Origin: Kyrpidia tusciae DSM 2912
GTDB lineage: Bacteria > Bacillota > Bacilli > Kyrpidiales > Kyrpidiaceae
Direction of reading: 5' to 3'
NCBI RefSeq assembly: GCF_000092905.1
Contig: NC_014098.1
Location: forward strand, 3,286,001-3,350,000
DNA length: 64,000 nt
The notes under the pieces are model-generated. The model was not told the origin of the DNA. It saw only the letters and a list, made by a program, of their open reading frames with translations, and made no database searches. The position numbers and the translations under genes were made by a program. Positions 50,689 to 60,421 of the stretch are shown piece after piece (position 1 is the stretch's first letter; every line of letters starts with the position of its first letter).

Positions 50689-51837
50689 TCATTGCGCCGA
50701 CCCGAGTACGTGTTTGGCCACGACCATGCGCTGGATCTGGTTCGTCCCCTCGTAGATCTGGGTCACTTTCGCATCCCGCATGTAGCGCTCCACGCCGTAA
50801 TCTTTGATATAGCCGTACCCTCCGTGAAGTTGCACCGCATCGACAGTCACACGCATCGCCGTATCCGAAGCGTACAATTTCGCCATCGCCGCTTCTTTGG
50901 CGCAGGGGAGTCCCTTGGCCCGCATGGTCGCCGCCCGGTATACCAGTAGCCGCGCCGCTTCGATCTCTGCAGCCCGGTCCGCGAGGATAAATTGCACCCC
51001 CTGAAAATCCCCGATTCTCCGGCCGAATTGTTGTCTCTCCTTGACATAGGCCCGGGCGAGTTCCAAGGCTCCTTCTGCGATCCCCAGAGCTTGCGCTGCA
51101 ATGCCGATTCGCCCGCCGTCCAACAACGACATGGCTACGCGATACCCCTCCCCTTCACCGCCGAGCCGAGCACTTTCGGGAACCCGACAATCTTCAAAGA
51201 TGAGTTCCGTGGTCGCTGACCCATTCAGTCCCATCTTGCGCTCTTTTTTACCGATAATCAATCCCTGATTGTCCGCTTCGACCAAAAATGCGGTGATCCC
51301 GCGCCGCCCGGCTTCGGGATTGAGATTCGCAAAGATGAGGTACAGATCGGCCTCGCCGCCGTTGGTGATAAATACTTTTTGTCCGTCAATCCGATACCCT
51401 CCCGGTTCTCGACGGGCCCGGGTCGTGATGGCCGCGGCGTCTGAACCCGCCTGGGGCTCGGTCAAGGCGAAGGCGCCGAGAAGCCGCCCTGAAGCCAACC
51501 CCCGGAGGTATTTATCTTTCTGGTCCTCTGAGCCGTGGTACAACACGGACAGGGCCCCCAGAGAGGTGTGCACCGCCAGGATCACGGCGACCGTCGCGGA
51601 TACTTTTGCCACCTCCTCAATGGCCAGCACGTAAGAAACAAAATCCGCCCCCACGCCCCCCCACTCTTCCGGGATCGGAATCCCGAGAAAGCCAAGATCC
51701 GCCATATTCTGAATGATATCCCGGGGAAACCGATCTTCTTCGTCGATTTGCGGGGCCCGGGGGCGAATCACCTCTTCGGCAAACCGCCGAACGGCGTCCC
51801 GGATTTCCTGTTGTTCCTCGGTCAGTGAAAAGTTCAT
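50689..51837 (-). CDS. Acyl-CoA dehydrogenase, second copy
   Basis: A 382-residue short-chain type acyl-CoA dehydrogenase, similar throughout to the next gene but clearly diverged. [34 protein letters not shown], catalytic Glu in [13 protein letters not shown]. 19 bases separate it from the first copy. Two paralogues probably differ in chain length or branching; specificity cannot be read from sequence. Confidence 0.95.
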   Translation of the reverse strand: MNFSLTEEQQEIRDAVRRFAEEVIRPRAPQIDEEDRFPRDIIQNMADLGFLGIPIPEEWGGVGADFVSYVLAIEEVAKVSATVAVILAVHTSLGALSVLYHGSEDQKDKYLRGLASGRLLGAFALTEPQAGSDAAAITTRARREPGGYRIDGQKVFITNGGEADLYLIFANLNPEAGRRGITAFLVEADNQGLIIGKKERKMGLNGSATTELIFEDCRVPESARLGGEGEGYRVAMSLLDGGRIGIAAQALGIAEGALELARAYVKERQQFGRRIGDFQGVQFILADRAAEIEAARLLVYRAATMRAKGLPCAKEAAMAKLYASDTAMRVTVDAVQLHGGYGYIKDYGVERYMRDAKVTQIYEGTNQIQRMVVAKHVLGSAQ

Positions 51838-51889
51838 GCCCCATCCCTCTCTCTGTACTTCACATTTCCCGATCCAATCGAATCCTGAC

Positions 51890-51903
51890 TGAACGCTCGT
51901 TCA
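51890..51903. promoter_or_regulatory. Palindromic TetR-type operator candidate upstream of the acyl-CoA dehydrogenases
   Basis: TGAACG-CT-CGTTCA, a perfect palindrome with a 2-base centre, 53 bases before the start of the upstream dehydrogenase gene. Regulators of fatty-acid genes (TetR family) often bind such sites. Confidence 0.4.
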
Positions 51904-51980
51904 CTTCGCCGGCGCAATCGGTTTTTGTGCCCTGCCCGCAGCAGGTTCCCTACCCCGGCCGTCGGAAAAAGGCGCGCCCC

Positions 51981-52019
51981 GGTCCCGGTGGCCAGGAGGT
52001 CCGCCGGGTCACCGGGACC
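51981..52019 (-). terminator. Long hairpin between hbd and the acyl-CoA dehydrogenase genes
   Basis: A perfect 10-bp stem GGTCCCGGTG / CACCGGGACC. On the minus strand a TTTTT follows about 10 bases after the stem, so it is a weak terminator candidate for the fadF-thiolase-hbd transcript. Confidence 0.4.
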
Positions 52020-52075
52020 GCCACGCTGAACCCCCAAGGCCCTCACGGTCTGACCGGCCCGCATCCCGTTTCAAT

Positions 52076-52933
52076 TTACTGATCGTATCGATAGAATCCC
52101 CGGCCGCTCTTCTTTCCCAGCCACCCCGCGTTGACATATTTTCTCAACAGGGGACATGGCCGGTACTTCGGATCCCCGAGGCCTTCATGAAGGACTTCCA
52201 GGATGGCCAAACATGTATCCAGGCCGATAAAATCCGCGAGCTGCAGGGGCCCCATCGGGTGGTTGGCCCCGAGTTTCATGACCGTATCCACATCTTCGGG
52301 GGCTGCCACCCCTTCATATACGCAGTAGATCGCCTCATTGATCATGGGAAGGAGGATGCGGTTCGCAACAAAGCCGGGGTAATCGTTCACTTCCACAGGA
52401 ACTTTCCCCATCTGCTCAGCAAGCTCTTTCACCGCTGTAAAGACATCATCCCGGGTGGCGAGTCCCCGGATGACCTCCACCAGCTTCATCACCGGGACGG
52501 GGTTCATAAAATGCATCCCGATCACCTGCTCCGGCCGCTTTGTGACGGCGGCGAGCTCGGTAATCGGCAGGGAAGACGTGTTCGAGGCGAGAATCGCCCC
52601 GGGTGGGCACAGCCGGTCGAGGGTTTCAAAGATACCCTTTTTGATCGTCAGGTTTTCCGTCGCCGCTTCCACGACGATGTCCACCTGAGCTCCGTCTTCC
52701 AGGCGGACGACGGGGTGAATCCGATCCAGGACCCCCTGGCGCTGATCCGCCGTCATGCGCCCCTTTTCCACCTGGTGATCCAAGTTGGCGCGAATCCGCC
52801 CGAGCCCCTTTTCCACCAGGGCTTCAGAAATATCCTGCAGCCATACTTCAAGCCCCGACTGAGCAGCCACTTGGGCGATTCCGCCGCCCATCTGCCCGGC
52901 CCCGACCACCAACATCCGCCCGATATTCGCCAT
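52076..52933 (-). CDS. 3-hydroxybutyryl-CoA dehydrogenase
   Basis: A 285-residue NAD(P)-dependent enzyme. Rossmann motif [19 protein letters not shown] at the N-terminus, catalytic His in [15 protein letters not shown], and the C-terminal domain [20 protein letters not shown]. Oxidises 3-hydroxyacyl-CoA in beta-oxidation. ATG 52933 follows AAAGGAG. Confidence 0.95.
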   Translation of the reverse strand: MANIGRMLVVGAGQMGGGIAQVAAQSGLEVWLQDISEALVEKGLGRIRANLDHQVEKGRMTADQRQGVLDRIHPVVRLEDGAQVDIVVEAATENLTIKKGIFETLDRLCPPGAILASNTSSLPITELAAVTKRPEQVIGMHFMNPVPVMKLVEVIRGLATRDDVFTAVKELAEQMGKVPVEVNDYPGFVANRILLPMINEAIYCVYEGVAAPEDVDTVMKLGANHPMGPLQLADFIGLDTCLAILEVLHEGLGDPKYRPCPLLRKYVNAGWLGKKSGRGFYRYDQ

Positions 52934-52952
52934 GAATGCCCATACTCCTTTC

Positions 52953-54143
52953 TCAAACCTCGATCAGAATCGCGTCTCCTTGGGCCGCCCCGCTGCAGAT
53001 CGCGGCAACGCCAAGGCCCCCACCCCGGCGCCGAAGTTCATAAATGAGGGTCATGAGAATCCGCGCCCCGCTGGCTCCGATGGGATGCCCGAGGGCCACG
53101 GCGCCCCCATTGACGTTGACCTTCTCCTCCAGAACGTCCGGGGACATCTCCAAAAGCTTGGCGCTTGTCAACACCACCGCCGCAAAGGCCTCATTGATTT
53201 CAAACAGCCGGATGTCCTCCAGGCGCCGCCCGGCTTTTTTCAGCAACTTCTGGATTGCCAGCGCCGGGGTGGTGGCAATGTACGCCGCTTCCGCCCCCAC
53301 CTCGGCGTGGCCGTGGATCACGGCGAGCACTTCTTTGCCTTCCGACCGGGCCGTCTCCTCGTCCATCAAAACCAGAGCTCCGGCCCCGTCGTTCACCCCC
53401 GGGGCATTGCCCGCCGTCACCGTCCCATCCTTGGTGAAGACCGGCGGCAGAACCGCCAGTTGTTCCAGACTGGTGTTTCGCCGGGGCGCTTCATCCTGTT
53501 CCACCCGGCGGACACCCCGCTTCTCCTGAACCTCCACCGGTACGATCTCCTCGCCCAGCCGGCCGGCGTCCATGGCTGCCACCGCCCGGCGGTGACTGCG
53601 CAGCGCCCATAGGTCCTGGTCTTCCCGGGAGATCCCGTACTCACCGGCCACTCGGCTGCCCAAGGCCGCCATGTGCACGTCGTGAAAGGCACACCAGAGT
53701 CCATCGTATATCATGAGATCCACCATCCGCCCGTGACCCATGCGCAACCCTTCCCGGGCTCCAAAAACGGCATAAGGAGCCTGGGACATGCTCTCCATCC
53801 CGCCGGCCACCACGGCGCGGGCGTCCCCGGCCCGGATGATCTGGTCCCCGAGGGTCACCGCCCGAAGTCCCGAAGCGCACACTTTATTGATCGTCTCCGT
53901 CGGGAGCTCCCAAGGAAGTCCCGCCAGCCGGGCCGCCTGTCGGGACGGAATCTGACCCGCCCCGCCCTGAAGCACCATCCCCATAATGAGTTCGTCCACC
54001 TCATCCGGGCCCACCCCCGCCCGGTCCATCGCCCCGCGAATCGCCGCGGCGCCGAGCTCCACCGCTTTTTTCGCCGCCAGTGCCCCGCCGAGCTTGCCAA
54101 AGGGCGTCCGAGCCGCCCCCACCACCGCTGTTCGCCGTGCCAC
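52953..54143 (-). CDS. Acetyl-CoA acetyltransferase (thiolase), second copy
   Basis: A 396-residue thiolase. Active-site cysteine in [14 protein letters not shown], plus [21 protein letters not shown] and [10 protein letters not shown] (the second catalytic cysteine). It shares with the thiolase at 19906 the unusual DGLWCAF-DVHM block, so the two are close paralogues. The GTG at 54143 has GGAGGAGGAAG upstream. It sits 20 bases before hbd and is part of the same fatty-acid unit. Confidence 0.93.
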   Translation of the reverse strand: MARRTAVVGAARTPFGKLGGALAAKKAVELGAAAIRGAMDRAGVGPDEVDELIMGMVLQGGAGQIPSRQAARLAGLPWELPTETINKVCASGLRAVTLGDQIIRAGDARAVVAGGMESMSQAPYAVFGAREGLRMGHGRMVDLMIYDGLWCAFHDVHMAALGSRVAGEYGISREDQDLWALRSHRRAVAAMDAGRLGEEIVPVEVQEKRGVRRVEQDEAPRRNTSLEQLAVLPPVFTKDGTVTAGNAPGVNDGAGALVLMDEETARSEGKEVLAVIHGHAEVGAEAAYIATTPALAIQKLLKKAGRRLEDIRLFEINEAFAAVVLTSAKLLEMSPDVLEEKVNVNGGAVALGHPIGASGARILMTLIYELRRRGGGLGVAAICSGAAQGDAILIEV

Positions 54144-54222
54144 CCGCCATCTTCCTCCTCCGAAACGCAAACGGACCCGGGCTGGCCTTGACGTGCGCCC
54201 GCCCGGGAACCGCCGCGCGTTC

Positions 54223-56244
54223 TTAAGATTTACCGTTGACCGACTGGTCCAACATCTCCACCACATCGAAAGTTTTCATTTCGTCGGCGACGCCCTTGGC
54301 TTTTGTCCCGTCTTCCATCATAATCAGGCAGTACGGGCAAGCGGACGCAATGGCCCGGGCGCCGGTTTCCATCGCCTGTTCGGTGCGCATGACATTGATG
54401 CGGGTTCCATGTTTCTCTTCTTTCCACATGCCGCCGCCCCCGCCACCGCAGCACATGCCCCGCTCCCGGCTGCGCTCCATCTCTACGAGATGGACGCCGG
54501 GGATCGATTCGAGAATAAACCTCGGGGCATCGTACTCGCCGTTGTACCGCCCCAGGTAGCAGGAGTCGTGGTAGGTCACGTCCATGTCCAGCTCTTTTTC
54601 CGGCTTGAGCTTTCCTTCCAGAACCAGGTCCGCCAGGAGTTGGGTGTGGTGGATCACCGGTACCTCCAGGCCCAATTCCGGGTACTCGTTCTTCAAGGTG
54701 TTGAAGCAATGAGGATCCGCCGTGATGATCTTTTTGAACTTATAGTTCTTCAGAGATTCCACGTTCTGCTCGGCCATCTGTTGGAAGAGAAACTCGTTGC
54801 CGAGCCGCCGGGCCGATTCGCCGCAGCATTCTTCGGCGCTGCCGAGGATGGCAAAATCCACCCCGGCTTTTTGCAGGAGACCCACCAAGGTCCGGGCCAC
54901 CTTGTTGTTTCGGTCGTCGTAAGAAGCGGCACACCCTGCGTAGTACAGGTATTCCACCTCTTCCCCTTCTTCAAGGACTCGCACGTCGAGACCTTCCGCC
55001 CAATCCCCCCGGCTGGAGCGGCTGCGCCCCCAAGGGTTTCCCTGGCGCTCGAGGTTGTTCAGGGCCCGGCTGATCTCCGGTTCCATTTTACCTTCTGTGA
55101 GCACCAGATACCGGCGCAGGTCGATGATTTTATCGACGTGCTCGTTAAAGACCGGGCAGGCTTCCTCACAAGCCCGGCAGGTGGTACAAGCCCAGATCTC
55201 ATCCTCGGTATACACATCCCCGATTAGAGACGGAATCTCCGTGGCCACCGCCGCGCCCGCGTCCCCCGCCCCGGCCCCGGCCGCAGCCATCCGCTGCTGG
55301 GCCAAAAGGGTGTCCCCGACCTGCACGAGATGATCTCTCATCTTGAGAATCAGATATTTTGGCGACAGGGGTTTGCCGCTGAGCGTAGCCGGGCAATTGA
55401 CGTGACACCGGCCGCACTCGGTACACGCGTACCCGTCGAGGAGCTGCTTCCACGTGAACTGGTCCACCCGGCCGACGCCGAACTCCTCCACCGACTCGTC
55501 CTCCAGGTCGAGGGTCTTCAACTTGCCGGGCGAGCCGAGTTTACGAAAATAGACATTAAACGGCGCCGCGATCATATGGAGGTGTTTAGACCGGGGAATA
55601 TACACGAGAAACCCGAGCAGGGTGAGAATGTGCACCCAGACGAAAGCCTCGTGAAATCCCCGCAACACACCCGGCGACCCGCCGGCAAATACGGTCCCGA
55701 GCCACGTGGCGATGGGAATCGCCGCACTCGGAGCCTCTTCGCGGAGGGCGATCTGGAGGCCGCTCACCAGCAAATCCGAGATCACCAATATCGTGATGAG
55801 TCCGAGAATCACCCCGGCCTCAATGGAAATATCGAGGCGCATGGGCTGCAACACGTAGCGGCGATAGAAAGCCACGCCGATGGCCGCCAGCACCAATAAG
55901 GAGAACAGTTCGTGCAAAAACGCAAACCAAGACCATTCCCCATAGGGCAAGTGCACGCCGAAGTACTGATAGGCGATAAAATCCAGGGTGCCAAAGGAAA
56001 GGATGATAAATCCCCAGAAAATCACAAAATGCCCCAGCCCCGACGGTTCGGCGATCACCTTCCCCTGGGCGAGGACGTACTTCAGAAAACTCTTGATGCG
56101 TTCTCCCGTGTTATCCGTCCGGTTCTCCTCGACGCCCAAACGAAGATACCGATAGCGCTTCGAGAAAGCCGACCAAAAAAGATACACGGAGGTCACGAGG
56201 AGCGCCAGAAAAATCACGATGCGCAGGACCGCGATCGCTACCAC
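54223..56244 (-). CDS. fadF: FadF-like membrane iron-sulfur oxidoreductase
   Basis: A 673-residue protein in three parts. Residues about 1-230 hold some six membrane helices (NarI-like). Residues about 270-400 carry two 4Fe-4S motifs ([12 protein letters not shown] and [12 protein letters not shown]). A C-terminal half has two CCG domains ([11 protein letters not shown]...ECCGE, and [11 protein letters not shown]...[11 protein letters not shown]). In Bacillus the fadF gene precedes acdA and probably moves electrons from ETF to menaquinone. GTG start with AGGGGGGTTGAGAT upstream. It heads the beta-oxidation cluster. Confidence 0.92.
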   Translation of the reverse strand: MVAIAVLRIVIFLALLVTSVYLFWSAFSKRYRYLRLGVEENRTDNTGERIKSFLKYVLAQGKVIAEPSGLGHFVIFWGFIILSFGTLDFIAYQYFGVHLPYGEWSWFAFLHELFSLLVLAAIGVAFYRRYVLQPMRLDISIEAGVILGLITILVISDLLVSGLQIALREEAPSAAIPIATWLGTVFAGGSPGVLRGFHEAFVWVHILTLLGFLVYIPRSKHLHMIAAPFNVYFRKLGSPGKLKTLDLEDESVEEFGVGRVDQFTWKQLLDGYACTECGRCHVNCPATLSGKPLSPKYLILKMRDHLVQVGDTLLAQQRMAAAGAGAGDAGAAVATEIPSLIGDVYTEDEIWACTTCRACEEACPVFNEHVDKIIDLRRYLVLTEGKMEPEISRALNNLERQGNPWGRSRSSRGDWAEGLDVRVLEEGEEVEYLYYAGCAASYDDRNNKVARTLVGLLQKAGVDFAILGSAEECCGESARRLGNEFLFQQMAEQNVESLKNYKFKKIITADPHCFNTLKNEYPELGLEVPVIHHTQLLADLVLEGKLKPEKELDMDVTYHDSCYLGRYNGEYDAPRFILESIPGVHLVEMERSRERGMCCGGGGGGMWKEEKHGTRINVMRTEQAMETGARAIASACPYCLIMMEDGTKAKGVADEMKTFDVVEMLDQSVNGKS

Positions 56245-56274
56245 ATCTCAACCCCCCTATACTCAACGGCCCGT

Positions 56275-56288
56275 AACGACCGTTCGTT
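56275..56288. promoter_or_regulatory. Second palindrome upstream of fadF
   Basis: AACGA-CCGT-TCGTT, 31 bases before the fadF start, overlapped by further CGTTCG repeats. It resembles TetR-type operators for fatty-acid genes (AACGA-CCG-TTCGTT pattern) and the TGAACG/CGTTCA site at 51890. Confidence 0.4.
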
Positions 56289-56318
56289 CGTTTCCTTCCC
56301 TTCAACGTCCGACCTGAT

Positions 56319-56344
56319 AAAATGAATGATTCACCATTCATTTT
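56319..56344. promoter_or_regulatory. FadR-like operator upstream of fadF
   Basis: Perfect 10-bp arms AAAATGAATG and CATTCATTTT separated by 6 bases. The core TGAATG-N6-CATTCA equals the Bacillus FadR half-sites and spacing (TGAATGA-N4-TCATTCA). It lies about 75 bases before fadF. Confidence 0.65.
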
Positions 56345-56467
56345 AACCGTCCCCTCACTTTTGGGCAATGGGTTGTCTTGGAACAAGCCAGAAAAACCGA
56401 GGTGGCGGACCCGGCCCGGGGGGACGGAAACGATTCGGCCATTCACGCGCATGGCCCTGCCTCCCGC

Positions 56468-56800
56468 TCAGCGAGAAGATCCCCGATGGCGGGAGTTCGG
56501 CGCCCCCTGAGCGGAACCTCCCGCGCCCCGGGATGACCCTCCCGCCTCCTGACGCGGGCTCGATCCGGGATCCGGTGACGACCCTGGGGAAGCCGGATTT
56601 TTCCCCGACGGTCCTTCGCCGGTCAATACCCGGAGGCGCTGCCGAAGGCGCCCGCCGATCTGCCCGCACACCTTGGACGGAAATCCTCCCCAGTAGCCGT
56701 CCACCGGAGGTTTCACCCCGAGTTCCCGGGCCAACTCCCATTTCATCCGCTCCATCATTTGCCGCCGTCGAAGCTCGTCCGGCTCGCGTGATGGATCCAC
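56468..56800 (-). CDS. Alpha/beta-type small acid-soluble spore protein with long tail
   Basis: A 110-residue protein. Residues about 18-62 match the SASP core: MKWELARELGVKPPVDGYWG and SKVCGQIGGRLRQRLRVL, i.e. the MKxE(I/L)AxE(L/F)GV helix, DGYxG turn and xxxGxIGG...L helix that bind spore DNA. Residues 63-110 are a Ser/Pro/Gly-rich, basic tail not typical of the family. GTG 56800 follows AAGGAGG eight bases upstream. It lies 14 bases after argS. A cysteine in the core is unusual. Confidence 0.75.
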   Translation of the reverse strand: MDPSREPDELRRRQMMERMKWELARELGVKPPVDGYWGGFPSKVCGQIGGRLRQRLRVLTGEGPSGKNPASPGSSPDPGSSPRQEAGGSSRGAGGSAQGAPNSRHRGSSR

Positions 56801-56814
56801 CCCCGATCCCTCCT

Positions 56815-58488
56815 TCACATCTGTTCCGGCGCCGCCACGCCTAGAAGATCGAGCCCCACCCGGAGAGTCCATTGGACGCCACGCACCAGCGCCAGCCGGG
56901 CCACCTCGATCTCCGGCGCCTCGCCGAGCACCCGGCAGCTCGTATAAAAACTGTGGAATCTTTTTGCCAGTTCCTCCAGGTAATGCACAATATGGTGGGG
57001 CGCATAAGCCGCAGCGGCGCTTTCCACCTCGGTGGGAAAGTTGCCCAGCCATTTGAGGAGATCCACCTCCGGCTCCCTGCGCAACACCCGAAGGTTGGCC
57101 GATTCCGCCGCCTGGTCCACATCCGGGTACCCCCGTTCGGAGGCTTGGCGCAAGATCGAACAGATTCGGGCGTGGGCGTACTGGACGTAGTACACCGGAT
57201 TGTCGTTCGATTGGGACACGGCTAAATCGAGGTCAAAGTCGATGTGGCTGTCGTTGCTGCGGCGCAGGAGAAAATACCGGGCGGCATCCACCCCCACTTC
57301 ATCCATGAGCTCCGCCATCGTCACCGCGTTTCCCGTCCGCTTGGACATGCGCACCGGTTCCCCGTTGCGGTAGAGGGCCACCAATTGGCACAGCCGCACC
57401 ACGAGCCGTTCCGGATCCCCGCCCAGGGCGGCCACCGCGGCCTTCATCCGGCCCACGTAGCCGTGGTGATCCTGTCCCCAGACGTCGATCAACCGGTCAA
57501 ATCCCCGTTCCAATTTGTCCCGGTGGTACGCGATATCCGGTGTCAAATACGTATAGGACCCGTCCGATTTGATCAAGACCCGGTCTTTGTCGTCCCCGAA
57601 GGCTGTGGACCGGAACCACAGAGCCCCATCCGCCTCGTACACCCACCCACGGCGCCGCAGCTCCTCGACAGTTTCCTCCACCGCTCCCGATTCGTAAAGT
57701 GCGCGTTCGCTGAACCAGCGGTCAAAGCGCACCCGGAATCGGGTCAGGTCATCCCGAATCTGCTGCAACATCGCTTCGAGGCCCTTTTGTTTGAGCGCCT
57801 CATAGCGCTTCTCCTCCGACATCTGGGCGTACCGATCACCCTCCTCCCGAACCAGCCGTTCGGCCAGCTCCACCACGTCCCGGCCGTAATATCCATCGTC
57901 TGGCATGGGCACGTCCCGCCCCAATGCTTGAAAATACCGGGCCTCCAGGGATATGGCGAGATTGTGCACCTGATTTCCCGCATCGTTAATGTAATATTCC
58001 CGCTGAACCTCGTATCCGTCCCATTCGAGAATTCGGCAGAGGGCGTCGCCGTAGGCCGCTCCCCGGGCGTGGCCGATGTGCAGGCGGCCGGTGGGGTTGG
58101 CGCTGACAAACTCCACCTGGACCCGGCTCCCCCGGGGTACGGCCCTGCGGCCGTAGGCGCCCTTCTCCTTTAGCACCTCCCGCAAGATGTCGTCCAAATA
58201 CCCGGTGTCCAGATAAAAATTCAAAAATCCCGGCCCGGCCACCTCGACCCGCTCTACCCCGGCGGCCCGACAGTCCAGGGTTTCGGCCAATTGCTGGGCC
58301 AACGCCCTCGGCGGCCGCCGCACCTCTTTGGCGAGCTGCATGGCCGCATTCGACGAATAATCGCCGTGGCGCTTGTCCCGGGGCACCTCGAGATGCACCC
58401 GGTCCGCCTCTACGGAGAGACCGCAGCGACCGGCGGCCGCGGCCAACTCCCGGCGGAGTCTCTCTTGCACGTTGAGTAGGGTCGACAT
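56815..58488 (-). CDS. argS: Arginyl-tRNA synthetase
   Basis: A 557-residue class I synthetase. HIGH motif in SANPTGRLHIGHARGAAYGD, N-terminal Add1 domain (residues about 1-110), KMSKS-equivalent MSKRTGNAVTM and C-terminal DALR anticodon-binding domain (ARICSILRQASERGYP, ending LLGVAAPEQM). ATG 58488, 40 bases after speB. Confidence 0.96.
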   Translation of the reverse strand: MSTLLNVQERLRRELAAAAGRCGLSVEADRVHLEVPRDKRHGDYSSNAAMQLAKEVRRPPRALAQQLAETLDCRAAGVERVEVAGPGFLNFYLDTGYLDDILREVLKEKGAYGRRAVPRGSRVQVEFVSANPTGRLHIGHARGAAYGDALCRILEWDGYEVQREYYINDAGNQVHNLAISLEARYFQALGRDVPMPDDGYYGRDVVELAERLVREEGDRYAQMSEEKRYEALKQKGLEAMLQQIRDDLTRFRVRFDRWFSERALYESGAVEETVEELRRRGWVYEADGALWFRSTAFGDDKDRVLIKSDGSYTYLTPDIAYHRDKLERGFDRLIDVWGQDHHGYVGRMKAAVAALGGDPERLVVRLCQLVALYRNGEPVRMSKRTGNAVTMAELMDEVGVDAARYFLLRRSNDSHIDFDLDLAVSQSNDNPVYYVQYAHARICSILRQASERGYPDVDQAAESANLRVLRREPEVDLLKWLGNFPTEVESAAAAYAPHHIVHYLEELAKRFHSFYTSCRVLGEAPEIEVARLALVRGVQWTLRVGLDLLGVAAPEQM

Positions 58489-58528
58489 GTCGCAAACTCC
58501 TTTCCTTCCTCTCGGCCGCAGGCAGGTT

Positions 58529-59410
58529 TCAACAGGTCGCCGGAACCACCGTGAGAAGCACCTCTCGAATCACTTTGGCCGCCAGAATCTGGGTCTGCTC
58601 CGTCGGATCCAGGGGCGGGGAGACCTCGACCAAGTCGAAGCCCACCACCTTCAGCCCGGCCAGACAGTGGATCGCTCTCAGCAATTCCGACGAAGAAATC
58701 CCTCCGGGCTCCGCGGTGCCCGTCCCCGGAGCAAAAGCCGGGTCGACGACATCAATGTCCACGGTGACATAGATTGGCCGGTCTTTCCACTCTCCCCGGG
58801 CTTCGGTCAACGCCGGGAGCACTTCGAAGGGATAAAAGTGGGTATGGTTTCTGGCAAACTCGAATTCTTCTCTCGGGCCCGAGCGAATCCCGAACTGCCA
58901 CACCCGCTCCCCGCCCAGCCGTTCCACCGCCCTGCGCATCACCGAAGCGTGAGAAAGGCGTTGTCCCTCGTACTCCTCCCGGAGATCCCCATGGGCGTCG
59001 AGTTGAACGAGCACGAGATCGGGATATCGATCGGCCGCCGCTTGAATGGCGCCCCAGCTGACCAGGTGTTCCCCGCCGAGCCCCACAGCGATCTTCTCAT
59101 CCGCCAGGATCTGCCCCACCGTTTCGCGAATTCTCTCAAGGCTCTGGGCGGCATTGCCAAATGGGAGGGGAATGTCTCCGGCATCGTAGTACCGGATCTC
59201 TCCTAAATCGCGGTTCAAATAAGGAGAGTACTCTTCCAGTCCGACGGACACCTCCCGAATCCGCCGGGGTCCCAGTCTGGCCCCGGGTCGGAAGGACACG
59301 GTCCAATCCATGGGCATACCGTAGATGACCGCCACGGCCTCGGGGTAATCCGGGCTCGCCCCCAGAAACGCCTCTCCGCTGAATGCCGGGTCAAAGCGGA
59401 TCGTTTTCAT
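58529..59410 (-). CDS. speB: Agmatinase
   Basis: A 293-residue ureohydrolase making putrescine and urea from agmatine. Manganese ligands are in GGEHLVSWGA, VQLDAHGDLREEYEG and VDIDVVDPAFAPGTGTAEPG. Overlaps the speE stop by four bases, giving the Bacillus speE-speB pair. No agmatine-producing gene is in the window. Confidence 0.94.
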   Translation of the reverse strand: MKTIRFDPAFSGEAFLGASPDYPEAVAVIYGMPMDWTVSFRPGARLGPRRIREVSVGLEEYSPYLNRDLGEIRYYDAGDIPLPFGNAAQSLERIRETVGQILADEKIAVGLGGEHLVSWGAIQAAADRYPDLVLVQLDAHGDLREEYEGQRLSHASVMRRAVERLGGERVWQFGIRSGPREEFEFARNHTHFYPFEVLPALTEARGEWKDRPIYVTVDIDVVDPAFAPGTGTAEPGGISSSELLRAIHCLAGLKVVGFDLVEVSPPLDPTEQTQILAAKVIREVLLTVVPATC

Positions 59411-60237
59411 CGGGCGAGCAGCTCCTCGACAAAACGAGGCAGGGCAAAGGAAGCCCGGTGAACCTCCGGGGTGTAGTACCGGGTGTCTATGGGCGTTTCG
59501 TCCTCACCTTCCGCCTGCAGGGGATCAGGCCCCTTTGATCCCAGTGTAAAACTCCACATCCCCGTGGGATAGGTGGGCACCGGCGCCAAATACAGCCGCG
59601 TCACCGGATAGATCGAAGCAATATCCCGCCAGATCCGGGAAATCAGAGCCGCGTTGAACAGCGGGGACTCCGTCTGGGCCACAAACACCCCTCCGGGCCG
59701 AAGCGCCTCATAGATTCCCTCGTAAAATTCCCGGGCAAATAACCCTTCCGCCGGCCCAATGGGTTCTGTGGAATCCACGAGAATCACGTCGTAGGTGTCC
59801 TTGTTGGCTTTGACGTGGGCGATCCCATCCCCCACCTCGATCTTTACCCGGGGATCGGCGAACCCCTGAGAGAGTGCCGGAAAATATTCTTGGGATACGG
59901 CAATGACCCGCTCGTCAATTTCCGCCAGCACAGCCCTCTCCACCCGGGGATGTTTCACCACCTCGCGAATCGTACCCCCATCTCCCCCGCCGATCACCAA
60001 CACTTGCTTCGGATCGGGGTGGGTAAACAGCGGTACATGGGCGATCATTTCATGGTAGATAAATTCATCCCGATCCGTGCACATCACCATGCCATCCAGC
60101 ACCAGCATTCTTCCGTATTCCACCGTCTCCAGCACATCGATTTGCTGATACGGAGTCCGCTCGGTGTGCAAAGTCCTGGACACCTTGGCGGTAATCCCGA
60201 AGTTTTCCGTTTGTTTTTCGGTAAACCAGAGCTCCAT
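59407..60237 (-). CDS. speE: Spermidine synthase
   Basis: A 276-residue aminopropyltransferase. N-terminal beta-domain with EKQTENFGITAKV, then YQQIDVLETVEYGRMLVLDG, decarboxy-SAM site VLVIGGGDGGTIREV and the catalytic VILVDSTEPIGPAEGLF (Asp). The start is the ATG at 60237. Confidence 0.95.
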   Translation of the reverse strand: MELWFTEKQTENFGITAKVSRTLHTERTPYQQIDVLETVEYGRMLVLDGMVMCTDRDEFIYHEMIAHVPLFTHPDPKQVLVIGGGDGGTIREVVKHPRVERAVLAEIDERVIAVSQEYFPALSQGFADPRVKIEVGDGIAHVKANKDTYDVILVDSTEPIGPAEGLFAREFYEGIYEALRPGGVFVAQTESPLFNAALISRIWRDIASIYPVTRLYLAPVPTYPTGMWSFTLGSKGPDPLQAEGEDETPIDTRYYTPEVHRASFALPRFVEELLAR

Positions 60238-60288
60238 GGGACACGTCCTTTCCGGGGCACCCCCCGCTGACCCTTCTTAGACGTAGGT

Positions 60289-60294
60289 ATTATA
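60289..60294 (-). promoter_or_regulatory. Extended -10 promoter of speE-speB
   Basis: TGGTATAAT on the minus strand, an extended -10 (TGn-TATAAT), 51 bases before speE. The -35 is weak (CGTTGT at 17 bases), as is common for extended -10 promoters. Confidence 0.6.
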
Positions 60295-60365
60295 CCAGAA
60301 CACAGGCGCGGACAACGCATTCTCCCCGCCGAGGCCAGGTTCTGAATGATGGGACGGTAGGGACA

Positions 60366-60394
60366 GTTTGCACCGGCGATACGGCGCCCATACT
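60366..60394 (+). promoter_or_regulatory. Sigma-F-like promoter of the pbpG-like gene
   Basis: GTTTG, 15 bases and GCCCATACT precede the gene by 27 bases. Seven of nine -10 bases equal the spoIIR -10 element (GGCCATACT) and spacing is identical. Bacillus pbpG is a sigma-F gene. Confidence 0.5.
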
Positions 60395-60421
60395 GGGGAT
60401 AAGGAAAGGCGGGGAGGCATT

